A stretch of DNA of 64,000 nucleotides. Origin: Thalassospira tepidiphila MCCC 1A03514. GTDB taxonomy: Bacteria > Pseudomonadota > Alphaproteobacteria > Rhodospirillales > Thalassospiraceae. The stretch is from positions 78,693-142,692 of the forward strand of contig NZ_JPVZ01000010.1 of NCBI RefSeq assembly GCF_001662875.1, given 5' to 3'. Position numbers and translations under genes: made by a program. Positions 52,008 through 62,600 of the stretch are shown here, piece after piece. Under the pieces are notes generated by a model, which ran no database searches, was not told the origin of the DNA, and saw only the letters and a list, made by a program, of their open reading frames with translations. The first letter of the stretch is position 1, and every line of letters starts with the position of its first letter.

Positions 52008-52157
52008 AACGGGTGCTCCGGGCTTGTTTTCATTCGCAAAGACAATGCGTTATGCGTTTAGTGCATACCGATTTGCCTCAACATACTCCAAATTGCCCTT
52101 CGGAGCCAGATATAGGTCGAAATAAACTACCCTAAAGTGGTGGCTTGTTATCGACCT

Positions 52158-53087
52158 TTAGTTACCTCTGATCATTGTGCCTGCACCGCGTTCGGTGAAC
52201 AGTTCCAGCAAAACTGCATGTGGTGCGCGACCATCAACGATCACGGCGGCTTCGACCCCGTTTTCAACGGCATCCATGCAGGTTTCGGTTTTGGGAATCA
52301 TTCCGCCCTGAATGGTGCCATCCGCAATCATTGCATTGATGTGGGCGGTGTCGGCGTCCCGTACAAGGTTCTTGTTCTGATCAAGGATCCCTTTTACGTC
52401 GGTCAGCATGTAAAGACGGCTGGCACCAACGGCCTTTGCAATCGCACCGGCAGCCGTATCGGCGTTGATATTATAGGTCTGACCGTCTTCACCAACGCCG
52501 ATCGGTGAAATGACCGGAATAATGTCGGTGTCGATAAAGCAATCAAGAACGTGCGGATCAACCTTCACCGGTTCGCCGACAAAGCCAAGATCAAGGACCT
52601 TCTCGATATTGCTTTCCGGATCACGTTTGGTCCGCGTCAGTTTACGCGCGGTAATCAGGTTGGCATCCTTGCCGCACAGACCAACACCAACGCCGCCTGC
52701 GGCATTGATGTTTGATACGATTTCCTTGTTGATCTTGCCGGCCAGAACCATTTCGACAACATCGATGGTCTGCTGATCGGTGACACGCAAGCCATCAACG
52801 AATTCCGACTGGATATTAAGCTGCTTGAGCATCTGACCGATCTGCGGTCCGCCACCATGCACAACAATCGGGTTCATGCCGACCTGTTTGAGCAACACCA
52901 TGTCCTGTGCAAACAAACGCGCCAGTTCCGGATCACCCATGGCATGGCCGCCATATTTGACGACTATTTTCTGCCCGTTAAAGCGGCGCATAAAGGGAAG
53001 AGCCTCGGAAAGCACCTGGGCACGTGCCAACATGCGATAGGCGCTGGCTTCCGACTGGTCTTCTTCAGAACGGGTTTGGTCGTTCAT
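52158..53087 (-). CDS. argB: acetylglutamate kinase
   Basis: A 309-residue amino-acid kinase of arginine synthesis: [22 protein letters not shown], and the C-terminal TDVKGILD block. It phosphorylates N-acetylglutamate. GGGGAAG precedes the ATG. It lies behind engB on the same strand (39-nt gap), a neighbourhood kept in many alphaproteobacteria. Confidence 0.96.
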   Translation of the reverse strand: MNDQTRSEEDQSEASAYRMLARAQVLSEALPFMRRFNGQKIVVKYGGHAMGDPELARLFAQDMVLLKQVGMNPIVVHGGGPQIGQMLKQLNIQSEFVDGLRVTDQQTIDVVEMVLAGKINKEIVSNINAAGGVGVGLCGKDANLITARKLTRTKRDPESNIEKVLDLGFVGEPVKVDPHVLDCFIDTDIIPVISPIGVGEDGQTYNINADTAAGAIAKAVGASRLYMLTDVKGILDQNKNLVRDADTAHINAMIADGTIQGGMIPKTETCMDAVENGVEAAVIVDGRAPHAVLLELFTERGAGTMIRGN

Positions 53088-53126
53088 GTCACTTCCCCAT
53101 ATTGTCGCTTTATGTGCCTGCCGGGA

Positions 53127-53789
53127 TCAAAGCAGGGTGGATATTTCTGCCCGCAATTCGGCAAGGCCGGTATTCTTCTCGCTTGAAGTCGCAAAAATCT
53201 GCGGCAGGGCTGCCGGGTGTTTGATCAACCCGTCGACCACTTCCTTGATGCGTTTTTCAAGCTGTCCCTTTTTTAACTTGTCTGCCTTGGTCAGCACAAC
53301 CTGATAAGGCACAGCAGCCTCATCAAGCAGCTTCATCATATCCAGATCAGCCTTCTTGAAGCCATGTCTGGAATCAATCAAAACAAACACACGGCGCAGC
53401 GTTACACGCCCGCGTAGATATTGTTTGATCAAAGCATGCCAGGTATCAACGATATCCTTGGGTGCCTGGGCAAAGCCATAGCCCGGCAAATCCACGATAT
53501 AGCACGCACCATCAAGATCGAAATAGTTCAACTGCTGGGTCCGGCCCGGCGTGTTTGACGTGCGCGCAATGTCCTTACGGCCGGTGATCGCGTTGATCAG
53601 GCTGGACTTGCCAACGTTTGAACGCCCGGCAAAACAGATTTCTGTTTTGTCTTCCGGCGGCAGTTGTTCAAGCTGTGCGACGCCAAGAACGAAGTTAACC
53701 GGGCGGCTAAAAAGCTTCCGCCCGGCTTCGATCACTGAGTCTTCATGCGTCGGTATTGCAGTTGCCGACGGCAGGTTTTCTTGTGTCAT
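53127..53789 (-). CDS. engB: ribosome biogenesis GTPase EngB/YihA
   Basis: A 220-residue small GTPase: [16 protein letters not shown] (G1), [10 protein letters not shown] (G2), DLPGYGFA (G3) and TKADK (G4). It acts in 50S subunit assembly. I chose ATG 53789, with GGGGAAGGAAAG upstream, and not the longer frame. Immediately before this ribosome site three complementary 7-nt arms can form two exclusive hairpins (53800-53827). Confidence 0.94.
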   Translation of the reverse strand: MTQENLPSATAIPTHEDSVIEAGRKLFSRPVNFVLGVAQLEQLPPEDKTEICFAGRSNVGKSSLINAITGRKDIARTSNTPGRTQQLNYFDLDGACYIVDLPGYGFAQAPKDIVDTWHALIKQYLRGRVTLRRVFVLIDSRHGFKKADLDMMKLLDEAAVPYQVVLTKADKLKKGQLEKRIKEVVDGLIKHPAALPQIFATSSEKNTGLAELRAEISTLL

Positions 53790-53799
53790 CGTCTTTCCT

Positions 53800-53827
53800 T
53801 CCCCGATCTGTCGGGGATGCTCCCCGA
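53800..53827 (-). promoter_or_regulatory. mutually exclusive hairpins at the engB ribosome-binding site
   Basis: On the minus strand the order is TCGGGGA, GCA, TCCCCGA, CAGA, TCGGGGA, then AGGAAAGACG and the engB ATG. The middle arm can pair with the first (ribosome site free) or with the third (GGGGA of the ribosome site hidden). Confidence 0.5.
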
Positions 53828-53860
53828 AGGGAAGGTCAACCCGTGAAGGGTAGATGGGGA

Positions 53861-55567
53861 TTAAATCCCCATCTTGTACATGATGTAGCGCTGCTGGATG
53901 ATCGACAGCGTGTTGTTCCATGCCCAGTAGATCACCAGACCTGCCGGGAAGCTTGCCAGCATGAAGGTAAAGATGAACGGCAGGAACATCATGATCTTCG
54001 CCTGGGTCGGATCAGCCGGTGCCGGGTTCAGCTTCTGCTGAAGGAACATAGTGATGCCCATGATCAACGGCCAGACACCGATCATCAGCATCTGCGGCGG
54101 ATCCCACGGGATCAAACCGAACAGGTTGAACAGCGAGGTCGGATCGGGTGCCGACAAATCCTGAATCCAGCCAAAGAACGGCGCATGGCGCATCTCAATG
54201 CTGACAAACAGAACTTTATACAGCGCAAAGAAGACCGGGATCTGCACAACAATCGGCAGACAGCCCGAAGCCGGGTTGATCTTCTCACGCTTGTAAAGCG
54301 CCATCATTTCCTGCTGCTGACGCTGACGGTCGTCCTTGAACTTCTCGCGCATCTCGGTGATTTGCGGCTGCAGCTTTTTCATCGCACTCATCGATTTGTA
54401 CGACTTGTTGGCCAGCGGGAACATGATCGCCTTGATGATGACCGTGATGATCAGGATCGAGACGCCAAAGTTGCCAACCAGATGATAGAGATACTGCAGG
54501 AACAGGAAGAACGGCTTGGTCAGGAAGTAGAACCAGCCAAAGTCAATCGCGAGATCGAAGTTGGTGATCCCGTAATCCTCGGCATAGGTATCAAGCAGGG
54601 TCACTTCCTTGGCACCGGCAAACAGGCGCGTCTCGGCAGCACCTTCGCTACCGGCCGCAATCGTGCGCGGGGCACCAAGGTAATCGGTCTGATACTTGTC
54701 GGCGTTTTCGGCAACATGGTGGCTAAAGCGCGTGGTCATTTCCTCGTCCGAGGAAGGTGCCAGCGCAACCAGCCAATATTTGTCGGTAATGCCGAGCCAG
54801 CCACCGGTGGTTTTCTGTTCGATTGCACCGTCATCCGCCAGATCGTCATAGTCGATCTCGGTCAACGTACCGTCGATCACGCCAAGCGGACCTTCGTGCA
54901 GGATATAGAACCCGGCAGTCTGCGGCTTGTTCTTGCGCGAAATCAGGCCATAGGGATACAGAACGACATCGCCGCCGGTATTGTTGACCACCGACTGGTT
55001 GACGGTGAACAGATAGTTCTTGTCAATCGCGATTTCACGTTTGAAGGTCAAGCCTTCACCGTTATCCCAAGTCAGGGTGACCGGGCTGTCTGGTGTCAGC
55101 AATTCTTTATCAGCGGTCCACTGGGTGTCGCTGCTTGGCAGCGCCATACCGCTTTTCGCACCGACCCAGCCGAACTCTGCAAAATAGGCATCATTGCTGC
55201 CGGTCGGGTTCAGAACGTGGATCAGCGGGCTGTCAGGTTCTTCGGTCTCGCGGTAATCCTGAAGCTGAATGTCGTCGATCACACCACCGACAAGACGAAT
55301 CGAACCTTCGACGCGCGGGGTATCAATCTTGATTCGTGGCGATTTGGCCAGCGCGTCTTCGCGCTTAACAGCCGGAACAGTAGGTTGACCACCCGGCACG
55401 GCCGGACCGGATACCTGCGGCGCGTTGGTTCCGTCCGCATTAAGCTGTTCGCGAACCTGCGCTTCACGAACCTGAGGACCAGGCTCGGGCGCAAAGAAGA
55501 ATTGCCACCCGATAAGAATCACAACTGCTGATGCAATTGCTACCCACAGGTTACGTTGTTCGTTCAT
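53861..55567 (-). CDS. yidC: membrane protein insertase YidC
   Basis: A 568-residue insertase: N-terminal helix ([19 protein letters not shown]), a large periplasmic beta-supersandwich domain (about 60-340) and the conserved five-helix core ([25 protein letters not shown] stretch, [21 protein letters not shown]). It inserts inner-membrane proteins with or without SecYEG. It sits in the classic rpmH-rnpA-yidD-yidC order. Confidence 0.97.
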   Translation of the reverse strand: MNEQRNLWVAIASAVVILIGWQFFFAPEPGPQVREAQVREQLNADGTNAPQVSGPAVPGGQPTVPAVKREDALAKSPRIKIDTPRVEGSIRLVGGVIDDIQLQDYRETEEPDSPLIHVLNPTGSNDAYFAEFGWVGAKSGMALPSSDTQWTADKELLTPDSPVTLTWDNGEGLTFKREIAIDKNYLFTVNQSVVNNTGGDVVLYPYGLISRKNKPQTAGFYILHEGPLGVIDGTLTEIDYDDLADDGAIEQKTTGGWLGITDKYWLVALAPSSDEEMTTRFSHHVAENADKYQTDYLGAPRTIAAGSEGAAETRLFAGAKEVTLLDTYAEDYGITNFDLAIDFGWFYFLTKPFFLFLQYLYHLVGNFGVSILIITVIIKAIMFPLANKSYKSMSAMKKLQPQITEMREKFKDDRQRQQQEMMALYKREKINPASGCLPIVVQIPVFFALYKVLFVSIEMRHAPFFGWIQDLSAPDPTSLFNLFGLIPWDPPQMLMIGVWPLIMGITMFLQQKLNPAPADPTQAKIMMFLPFIFTFMLASFPAGLVIYWAWNNTLSIIQQRYIMYKMGI

Positions 55568-55612
55568 CGCCTCTTTCCGCTTTTTTCAGCCAGCAGGTGC
55601 CGACCGCATATT

Positions 55613-55921
55613 CTATTTACATGACGAAAGCGCCGGGGACCGGTTTTCACCATCCGACGACGCTTTGTTCTGTTCACAGCCACATCCGGGCACGGGATCA
55701 TAACCATGACCACCCCATGGATGGCAACGCATTATCCGTTTAAATCCCATCCAGCCGCCTTTTAATGCACCATGACGGGCCAATGCTTCGAGCATAAAAG
55801 CCGAACAGGTCGGCTGATAACGGCACGACCACCCGATATATGGCGACAAAAACAGCTGATAGCCGCGAACTGCGACTTGAAGAAGACGGGCAAAAAAACC
55901 GGGAGCACGCATGAATGTCAT
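55613..55921 (-). CDS. yidD: membrane protein insertion efficiency factor YidD
   Basis: A 102-residue protein with the family block [20 protein letters not shown] and [13 protein letters not shown], with three conserved cysteines, and an N-terminal amphipathic helix. It assists YidC-dependent insertion. Its ATG overlaps the rnpA stop codon (ATGA). Confidence 0.93.
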   Translation of the reverse strand: MTFMRAPGFFARLLQVAVRGYQLFLSPYIGWSCRYQPTCSAFMLEALARHGALKGGWMGFKRIMRCHPWGGHGYDPVPGCGCEQNKASSDGENRSPALSSCK

Positions 55922-56379
55922 TTTCCCGGGCCTCCTGCCTTCGTCGAACCGGCTGACTTGCTGTTGGCGCGTCCTTTTTTCGGACGACGCGCATCAGGCG
56001 CAGACGGCTTGGCATCAGGAACCCGACGCAGGGCAAAACGCATATCATCAATCAGCTTGTCAAACGGCCGATCAATGGTCTGCGCACGACCGATCACAAC
56101 ATAATCCCAACCGGGTAATGCGTGTTCGCTCATCAATTGCTCTGCCACAGCACGCAAACGCCGCCGAACGCGATTGCGGACGACGGCCTTTCCCACCTTT
56201 TTGGTGACGGTAAACCCGACTCGTACGAGTCGGTCTTCACCGGCGTATTCTGTGTCCGGTTTGATCCCCGGCCGCGGTGCGCCCTGCAGGATCAATCCCT
56301 GTGTAACCCATTTCCGGCGGGTGCCCGCAACACGGAGAAACTCCGCCCGCTTTTTAAGGCGTTCCACCGAAACGGTCAC
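55918..56379 (-). CDS. rnpA: ribonuclease P protein component
   Basis: A 153-residue basic protein: [11 protein letters not shown] at the start and [17 protein letters not shown], the RNA-binding signature. It is the protein subunit of RNase P, which matures tRNA 5' ends. The start is GTG at 56379, 4 nt after the rpmH stop. The last 35 residues are a Lys/Ala/Gly/Pro-rich extension absent from short RnpA proteins. Confidence 0.94.
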   Translation of the reverse strand: MTVSVERLKKRAEFLRVAGTRRKWVTQGLILQGAPRPGIKPDTEYAGEDRLVRVGFTVTKKVGKAVVRNRVRRRLRAVAEQLMSEHALPGWDYVVIGRAQTIDRPFDKLIDDMRFALRRVPDAKPSAPDARRPKKGRANSKSAGSTKAGGPGK

Positions 56380-56383
56380 GACA

Positions 56384-56518
56384 TTAGGCCGACAGACGCT
56401 TGCGGCCCTTGGCGCGGCGTGCGGTCAGCACACGGCGGCCACCGACGGTCGCGCTGCGGGAACGGAAGCCGTGGCGGCGTTTCCGTACGAGTTTGCTTGG
56501 CTGGTAGGTGCGCTTCAC
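56384..56518 (-). CDS. rpmH: 50S ribosomal protein L34
   Basis: A 44-residue basic protein beginning (M)[17 protein letters not shown] and ending [13 protein letters not shown], the full L34 sequence pattern. The start codon is GTG at 56518, and the stop is TAA at 56384-56386. It heads the rpmH-rnpA-yidD-yidC cluster and has a near-consensus promoter at 56569-56597. Confidence 0.97.
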   Translation of the reverse strand: MKRTYQPSKLVRKRRHGFRSRSATVGGRRVLTARRAKGRKRLSA

Positions 56519-56568
56519 TGCACTTACTCCGTTCTAAATAAGGTAATCCGATAAAATTCGAGGTCCGC

Positions 56569-56597
56569 TGTATAGGGCTTCACACCAGAGCTGTCAA
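56569..56597 (-). promoter_or_regulatory. sigma70-type promoter of rpmH
   Basis: Minus strand TTGACA (56592-56597), 17-bp spacer, TATACA (56569-56574), 50 bp ahead of the rpmH GTG. The -35 lies inside a CTGTCA/TGACAG hairpin (56591-56607). Confidence 0.8.
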
Positions 56598-56677
56598 CTC
56601 GTGACAGGGCATTTACCCCCAGAAAACCGGCAATGCCGCCGGGATTTCGTCCCGACGGCATCCGAAATGCGAATTCG

Positions 56678-59600
56678 TCACCACTCGATACGTTCGACAT
56701 TGGAGAATGTCAACTCGGAACCGTCAGAAAACACGATTGTTCCCGACGAATCGGTGCTGAGTTCAAGGGAGTGTCCCTTGCTTTTGGTAATCTCACCCTC
56801 ATCAAGGACAAGGGTCCAGTCGCTCGAGTCGATATTGCTTCCACCGGCCCCGTGCAATTCGATGGTATCGGTGGTCCATCCGTTGGTACCGCCATCCACA
56901 TGATCATTGCCATCGCCCATGTTGAAGATGAACAGGTCCGACCCACCCCCGCCATAGAGGCTGTCATCGCCAATTCCGCCGATCAGGGTGTCATCCCCCT
57001 CACCGCCCAGCAGGATGTCGTTACCAGCCCCACCAAGCAGCATGTCACTGCCTGCACCACCCAGAAGGCGGTCATTGCCGTCACCACCATCAAGGCTGTC
57101 GTCACCACCGCCGCCATCAAGCGTATCGTTACCAGCACCGCCAGTGAACGTGTCTTTGCCCCAACCGGCCGTCAGGGTGTCGTCCCCCGCACCGCCGTCA
57201 AACACGTTGTCACCGCCATCAGCATTAAGGATATCGTTGCCATCGCCACCATAGAAGGTGTCATCCCCCCAGGCACCATGGATCGAGTCATCGCCACCAC
57301 CGCCCCAGACGGTGTTGTGGCCGCTTCCGGCATCAATGCTGTCGTTACCGTCACCAGCCGAAATGGTGTCCTTGTCGCTTCCGGTGGTGATGCTGTCATC
57401 ACCGCTGCCGGTATCGATGGTATTGCGGCCTTCGCCGGCGGTAATGGTATTATTGCCATCACCGGCATCAATCACATCATCGCCCGATCCGGTCATGATG
57501 GTGTCATCGCCGATCCCGGATGCGATGGTGTTTTTGCCTTCGCCGACATTTATATAGTTGTCGCCATCCCCGGCACTGATGGTGTCGTTGCCACTCCCGG
57601 CGAGGATGCTGTCATCCCCCGATCCGGTCGTGATATCGTTCCGACCTTCGCCTGCACTGACATAGTTATCGCCATCGCCTCCCAGAATGGTGTCATCACC
57701 ACTTCCGGCATAGAGGCTGTCATTACCGGCACCGGTTTCGATATAGTTGTGGCCTTCGCTGGCATAAACAATGTTGTCACCGGCACTGGACCTGATCGTG
57801 TCACGGTCGCTGCCACCTGTAATATAGTCATTACCGGTGCCGCCATCGATGGTGTTGCGGCCTTCGCCACCGTGCAGGGTATCGTTGCCACCACCGCCAT
57901 AGATCGTATCGTTACCACCATCACCGGTAACACTGTCATCGCCATCCCCGGCATAGATCACGTCATCACCGTTGCCGGCCCAGATCGTGTCGTTCCCGGC
58001 ATTGGTGCTGATGGTGTCATCCCCATCATTGCCGCCAACCGTGTCGTTCCCGGATCCGGTTTCAATCACGCCATCGTCGTTCGGGTCCCAGATGACTTCA
58101 TCATCGTCCTGCACGGGATCAAATGTGACTTCAAGAATGGCTGTGGTGGTTGCGGTATCCTCGCCATCGCGTGACTGGACCGAAACGGTCAGTTCAAACG
58201 TGCCGGCGTAATCGCTGGCCGCCGAAATACTCAGGCCCGACAGTTGTGCCGATGTCAGCGTCCAGGTGCCGTCGCCATTGTTGGTACCAGCCGACAAGGT
58301 CGCACCCTCTGGCACGCCACTGATGGTAACCGTTAAAGTCTCGCTCGCATCCGTGACCGCTGCGTCAATATCAAGCGCAACGGCGGTTCCTTCATCGCCA
58401 CTTGCATCTTCGACTTCAAGGGTCGGCGTATCCGCCACGCCGGCAACATTCACCGTGATCGTATCACTGACACTGCTGGTATCGCCGCCATCGGACGAGG
58501 TCACGGTGACCTCAAGGTCAAACGCGCCGGAATAGTCATCTGGCGGGGTGATTGTCAGGCCTTCAAGGTCGCCAGCACTCAGCGTCCAGGTGCCATCGCC
58601 ATTGTTGGTGCCTGCCGAAAGGCTCGCCCCGTCTGGCACACCGGACACCGTAATCGTCATGGTTTCGGAGCTGTCACTCAGCCCGGCATCGATGGCAAGC
58701 GCGATGTCCGTGTCTTCGTTGCCAGAGATATCGGACACATCAAGGCTTGGCGTATCCGCCACACCGCCAACATCCACTGTAATGGTATCGCTAATCGTCG
58801 AGGTATCTGTGCCATCGGTCGAGGTCACAGTGACATCCAGATCGAACGCGCCGGAATAATCCTCTGCCGGTGTCAGTGTCAGCCCTGCAAGGTCTGCCGC
58901 TGCCAAACTCCAGGTCCCATCACCGTGATCGGTACCCGCAGACAGGCGCGCACCTTCAGGCACACCCGAAATTGTCACTGACAGCACTTCCGATGCATCG
59001 GAAAGCCCGGCCTCGATATCAAGTGCAATATCACTGTCTTCCAAACCCGATGCATCCGACACATCCAGCGTCGGCGTATCCGCAACCCCGGCAACATCCA
59101 CCGTGATCGTATCACTCGCACTGGCAATATCCTCGCCGTCGGCAGAGGTCGCCGTAACACGCAAATCGAACGACCCGCTGAAATCCTCAGCCGGAGTAAC
59201 GGTCAAACCATCAAGCTGCTCAGGGTTCAACGTCCAGGAGCCATCACCGTTATCCGTACCAGCCGACAAGGTTGCACCGCCCGGAACGCCAGAGATCGTC
59301 ACCGTAAGCGTTTCAGAACTGTCCGCAAGACCCACATCAAGATTGAGCGCGATCGCCGAATCTTCATTCCCCGCAGCATTGCTGACATCCAGCGTCGGCG
59401 CATCTGCAACGCCAGCCACGTCAACCGTAATAGAACCGGTCGTAGTCGCAACGTCTTCGCCATCCGCAGAGGTCGCCCTCACCCCAAGATCAAACGACCC
59501 ACTGAAGTTCTCCGGTGGGGTGATCGTCAAACCTGCAAACTGCTCAGAGCTTAGCGTCCACGTGCCGTCACCATTATCAGTACCAGCAGACAAGGCCGCA

Positions 59601-62600
59601 CCATCCGGAACGCCGGAGATCGTAACCGTCAGTGTTTCACTGGAATCGGCAAGACCCACTTCGACATCAAGCGCAATCGCAGAATCTTCGCTGCCAGCAG
59701 CATTGCTGACGTCCAGCGTCGGTGCATCGGCAACACCAGTCACGTCAACCGTGATCGAACCGGTCGTGGTCGCGACGTCTTCGCCATCCGCAGAAGTTGC
59801 CGTCACGCCGAGGTCGAAAGAACCGCTGAAGTTTTCAGGCGGGGTGATCGTCAAACCATCAAGCTGCTCTGAGCTTAACGTCCAGCTGCCGTCACCATTA
59901 TCCTTGCCCGCCGACAAGCTTGCACCTTCCGGAACGCCGGAGATGGTGACAGTTAGTGATTCACTTGAGTCGCGACCAGCATCAATATCCAGCGTAATAG
60001 CATTATCTTCGTTGCCCGAAGCATCCGAGACATCCAGCGTCGGCGCATCCGCAATACCGCTCACATCCACCGTGATCGAACCAGTCGTGGTTGCGACGTC
60101 TTCGCCATCGGCAGAGGTTGCCGTCACGCCAAGTTCAAACGATCCGCTAAAGTCCTCAGGCGGCGTGATCGTCAAACCTGCAAGCTGGTTAGCGTTCAAC
60201 GACCAGGTGCCGTCACCATTATCCGTGCCAGCCGACAAGGCGGAACCTTCTGGAACGCCACTGATGGTCACGGTCAGTGATTCACTTGAATCCGCAAGGC
60301 CAGCATCGATATCGAGGGTGATCGCACTATCTTCAGAGCCGCTTGCATTTGCGACATCAAGCGTCGGCGCATCGGCAACACCGGCAACGTCAACCATGAC
60401 GGTGTCGGTAACCGATGCGATATCAATTCCGTCCTGCGTGCTGGCGGTAATTTCAAGATCGAAACTGCCACTGAAATCGGACGGTGGCGTAACGCTGAGA
60501 CCTTCGAGTTGATCACCGCTCAGAGTCCAGGTGCCGTCACCATTGTCTGTTCCTGCCGACAGCGTCGCGCCTTCTGGCACACCGCTAATCGTTATGGTCA
60601 GCGTTTCACTCGAATCCGCTAAACCAGCGTCAATGTTCAAGACAATGGCGCTGTCTTCATTGCCGCTGGCGTCAGAAACATCCAACGTCGGATCATCTGC
60701 AACACCAGTGACGTCAACCGTGATCGAACCGGTCGTGGTCGCTACGTCTTCGCCGTCAGCCGACGTTGCCGTCACGCCAAGATCAAATGATCCGCTGAAA
60801 TCCTCAGGCGGCGTGATGGTCAGATCTGCAAGCTGCTCAGAGCTCAGCGTCCAAGTGCCGTCACCATTATCGACACCTGCCGACAATGTTGCGCCATCCG
60901 GAACGCCGGAGATCATAATTGTCAGGGTTTCGCTGGAATCTGTAAGGCCAGCATCGATATCAAGTGTGATGGCATTGTCTTCGTTTCCGGAAGCATCAGA
61001 CAAATTCAGTGTCGGTGCATCGGCAACGCCCGCAACATCAACGGTGATGCTGCCGGTCGTTGTTGCAACATCCGATCCATCTGCCGCAGTCGCCGTCACA
61101 CCAAGATAGAACGAGCCGCTGAAGTCTTCTGGTGGCGTAATGGTCAGACCTGAAAGCTGCTCAGAACTCAACGTCCATGTACCGTCGCCATTATCAGTGC
61201 CAGCCGACAAGGCTGCACCGCCCGGAACGCCTGAGATCGTGACCGTGAGAGTTTCTGAGCTATCGCCAAGCCCGGCATCGATGTCCAGTGCAATTGAATT
61301 GTCTTCGTTGCCGGAAGCATCAGACAGATCCAGCGTCGGTGCATCCGCGACACTGGCCACATCCACCGTGATCGAACCGGTCGTGGTCGCAACGTCTTCG
61401 CCATCCGCAGAAGTTGCCGTCACCCCAAGATCAAACGACCCACTAAAGTTCTCAGGTGGGATAATGGTCAAACCTGCAAGCTGCTCAGAGCTTAGCGTCC
61501 AGCTGCCGTCACCATTATCCGTGCCAGCCGACAAGGCAGCACCATCCGGGACGCCGGAGATCGTTACCGTGAGCGTTTCTGAGCTATCGGCAAGCCCGGC
61601 ATCGATATTAAGTGCAATGGCGGAGTCTTCAGATCCGCTTGCATCGCTGACGTCGAGCGTCGGCGCATCCGCAACGCCAGCCACATCAACCGTGATGCTA
61701 TCGGTCGTAGTCGCAACGTCAGATCCATCTGCCGATGTCGCCGTCACGCCAAGATCAAATGATCCGCTGAAGTCCTCAGGCGGCGTGATCGTCAGGCCTT
61801 CAAGTTGCTCTGAGCTCAGCGACCATGTGCCATCGCCATTATTCGCACCAGCCGACAGTGTGGCGCCATCCGGAACACCAGAGATGGTGACCGTCAGGGC
61901 TTCGGAACTGTCCGTCAAACCTGCGTCGATATTCAGTGCTATGGCATTGTCTTCGTTTCCAGATGCATCCGACACATCCAGTGTCGGCGCATCTGCGACA
62001 CCGGTAACCTCTACGGTAATTGTGCTATTGCCACCACTGGAACCACGCGTCAGACGGATCGGATCGGCGGTAGAGGCGACAGAATCTCCGTCTCTTGATT
62101 GCGCAACCACCTTAAGATCAAACGAACCGCTGTAGTTTTCCGGTGGTGTGATCGTCAATCCGGACAGGTCATCGGCATCAAGTGTCCAGGTACCATCACC
62201 ATTGTCTGTGCCAGCAGACAATTCCGCACCATCGGGCACACCACTGACGATGACACTCAGCACCTCACTGGGATCCGTCATCGCGGCATCAATATCAAGG
62301 GCAATTGCAGTATCCTCAAGGCCTTGCGCATCAGAAACGTCAAGCGTCGGTCGGTCTGCAACACCTTCGACATCAACAGTAATGGTCTCACTGCTGGTGG
62401 CGATATCAGATCCGTCGGCAGATTGCGCCGTTACCTCAAGATCAAACGAGCCGCTATAGTTTTGTGGTGCCCGAACTCTCAGGCCATCAAGTTGATCCGG
62501 GTTTAGCGTCCAGGAGCCATAACCGTTATTCGTACCAGCGGTCAGGGTTGCTCCGTCTGGAACGCCAGAGATTGTCACAGACAGAATTTCACTCGAGTCC

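Noticed and set aside
53756..55531. Open frame of 591 codons opposite yidC
   Set aside because: Antisense to a certain yidC gene; the translation is His/Arg/Gln-rich without any family pattern.
56633..58174. Long plus-strand open frame opposite the RTX array, and a similar one at 59103-60512
   Set aside because: They mirror the repeats of the adhesin on the other strand. Their Val/Ile/Ala- or Ser/Pro-rich repetitive translations follow from the codon use of the real gene, and no ribosome sites or domains are seen.
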